The notes beneath the pieces were generated by a model. The model worked only from the letters and a program-made list of their open reading frames with translations, searched no databases and had not been told where the DNA came from. The translations under genes were made by a program, and so were the position numbers. A DNA stretch of 6,889 nt. It comes from Bacteroidales bacterium GP4 (lineage in GTDB: Bacteria > Bacteroidota > Bacteroidia > Bacteroidales > Muribaculaceae). The DNA lies in the NCBI GenBank assembly GCA_001701065.1, contig DAAL01000202.1, positions 18,935 through 25,823 of the forward strand, given 5' to 3'. Every line of letters starts with the position of its first letter. The stretch's first letter is position 1. Of the stretch, positions 6,542 through 6,889 are shown piece by piece.

Positions 6542-6871
6542 ATGAAGAAATTATTGTTTATATTGTTGGGATTGTGGTTAATGGGCTGTACCGGAGGTGG
6601 GACGGTCCGTAAGCCGGAGCCGCCCGCGATGCTGCCTCAGGAGGAGATACCAGCTTATCGCGAAGCCTTAATAAAAATGGCACCTTATGTGGTGCTGGCT
6701 GATTCAGCATATCACCTCGAAATCTCAAAAGATAAGGCTATGGAGATGGGAGTTCCTATGAAATATTTCGAAAGACTGCAACAAGACCTTGACTATACGA
6801 ATTATGTTGTTCGGGAGGAATATAACAAGAAAGGGATTCCAATTGAAATGAGCGAATATAATATAACGTGA
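6542..6871 (+). CDS. Small predicted lipoprotein of unknown function
   Basis: I do not recognise the family. The 109-residue product starts with a lipoprotein signal peptide: a basic MKK, a hydrophobic stretch (residues 4-14) and a lipobox L-M-G-C with the acceptor Cys at 16. The residues after it, GGGTVRKPEPP, form a short Gly/Pro linker. The rest is a charged, soluble, probably helical domain with the stretches EIPAYREALIKMAPYVVLAD, EISKDKAMEMGVPMKYFERL and TNYVVREEYNKKGIPIEM. The ATG at 6542 is the earliest possible: an in-frame TAA lies at 6530-6532 and no start codon falls between. Its base composition is about 43 % G+C, against 58-62 % in hand-counted lines of mreC and rodA, and it uses many TTA/TTG leucine codons in the signal peptide. 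It stands 92 bases after rodA with its own putative promoter, so it is probably not part of the elongation transcript. Confidence 0.78.
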   Translation: MKKLLFILLGLWLMGCTGGGTVRKPEPPAMLPQEEIPAYREALIKMAPYVVLADSAYHLEISKDKAMEMGVPMKYFERLQQDLDYTNYVVREEYNKKGIPIEMSEYNIT

Positions 6872-6889
6872 GTTCGATATAAGACATCG

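Noticed and set aside
6872..6889. Last 18 bases of the window
   Set aside because: Too short to show a gene or a terminator; nothing recognisable.

Overview
The window is a housekeeping stretch of a Bacteroidota chromosome, most likely order Bacteroidales. I recognise this from the protein sequences, from the purH-mreB-mreC-mreD-mrdA-rodA gene order, from the lack of Shine-Dalgarno sites, and from a TAnnTTTG promoter element typical of the phylum. A gut Muribaculaceae-like lineage is possible but is only an inference. The six larger genes use GC-rich codons (about 58-62 % G+C in the lines I hand-counted).

Layout, all on the + strand. Bases 1-629 are the 3' end of purH (AICAR transformylase domain of the bifunctional purine enzyme). 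After a 29-base gap comes mreB (659-1678). An 82-base gap with a strong 11-bp hairpin and a second weak one separates mreB from mreC (1761-2606). mreD (2618-3127), the elongation transpeptidase PBP2/mrdA (3137-5002) and the glycosyltransferase rodA (start most likely 5010, end 6449) follow with gaps of 7-11 bases, which suggests one transcript. After a 92-base gap with a promoter-like motif, a small, more AT-rich gene (6542-6871, about 43 % G+C) encodes an unrecognised lipoprotein of 109 residues. No RNA genes, mobile elements or CRISPR arrays were seen.

How the genes work together: MreB filaments on the inner face of the membrane organise the elongation machine. MreC and MreD link it to the periplasm. 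RodA polymerises lipid II into glycan strands, and PBP2 cross-links them. The window therefore holds almost the whole core of the Rod complex (RodZ is not here). The upstream purH is functionally unrelated and may lie in the same transcript.

I did not find a new defence, mobile or biosynthetic system. The points most worth checking are a Cys/Cys/His/Cys set in PBP2 where a zinc site is known in a distant homologue, a RodA with about 100 extra residues and four extra hydrophobic segments, paired hairpins between mreB and mreC, and a possibly leaderless lipoprotein mRNA.
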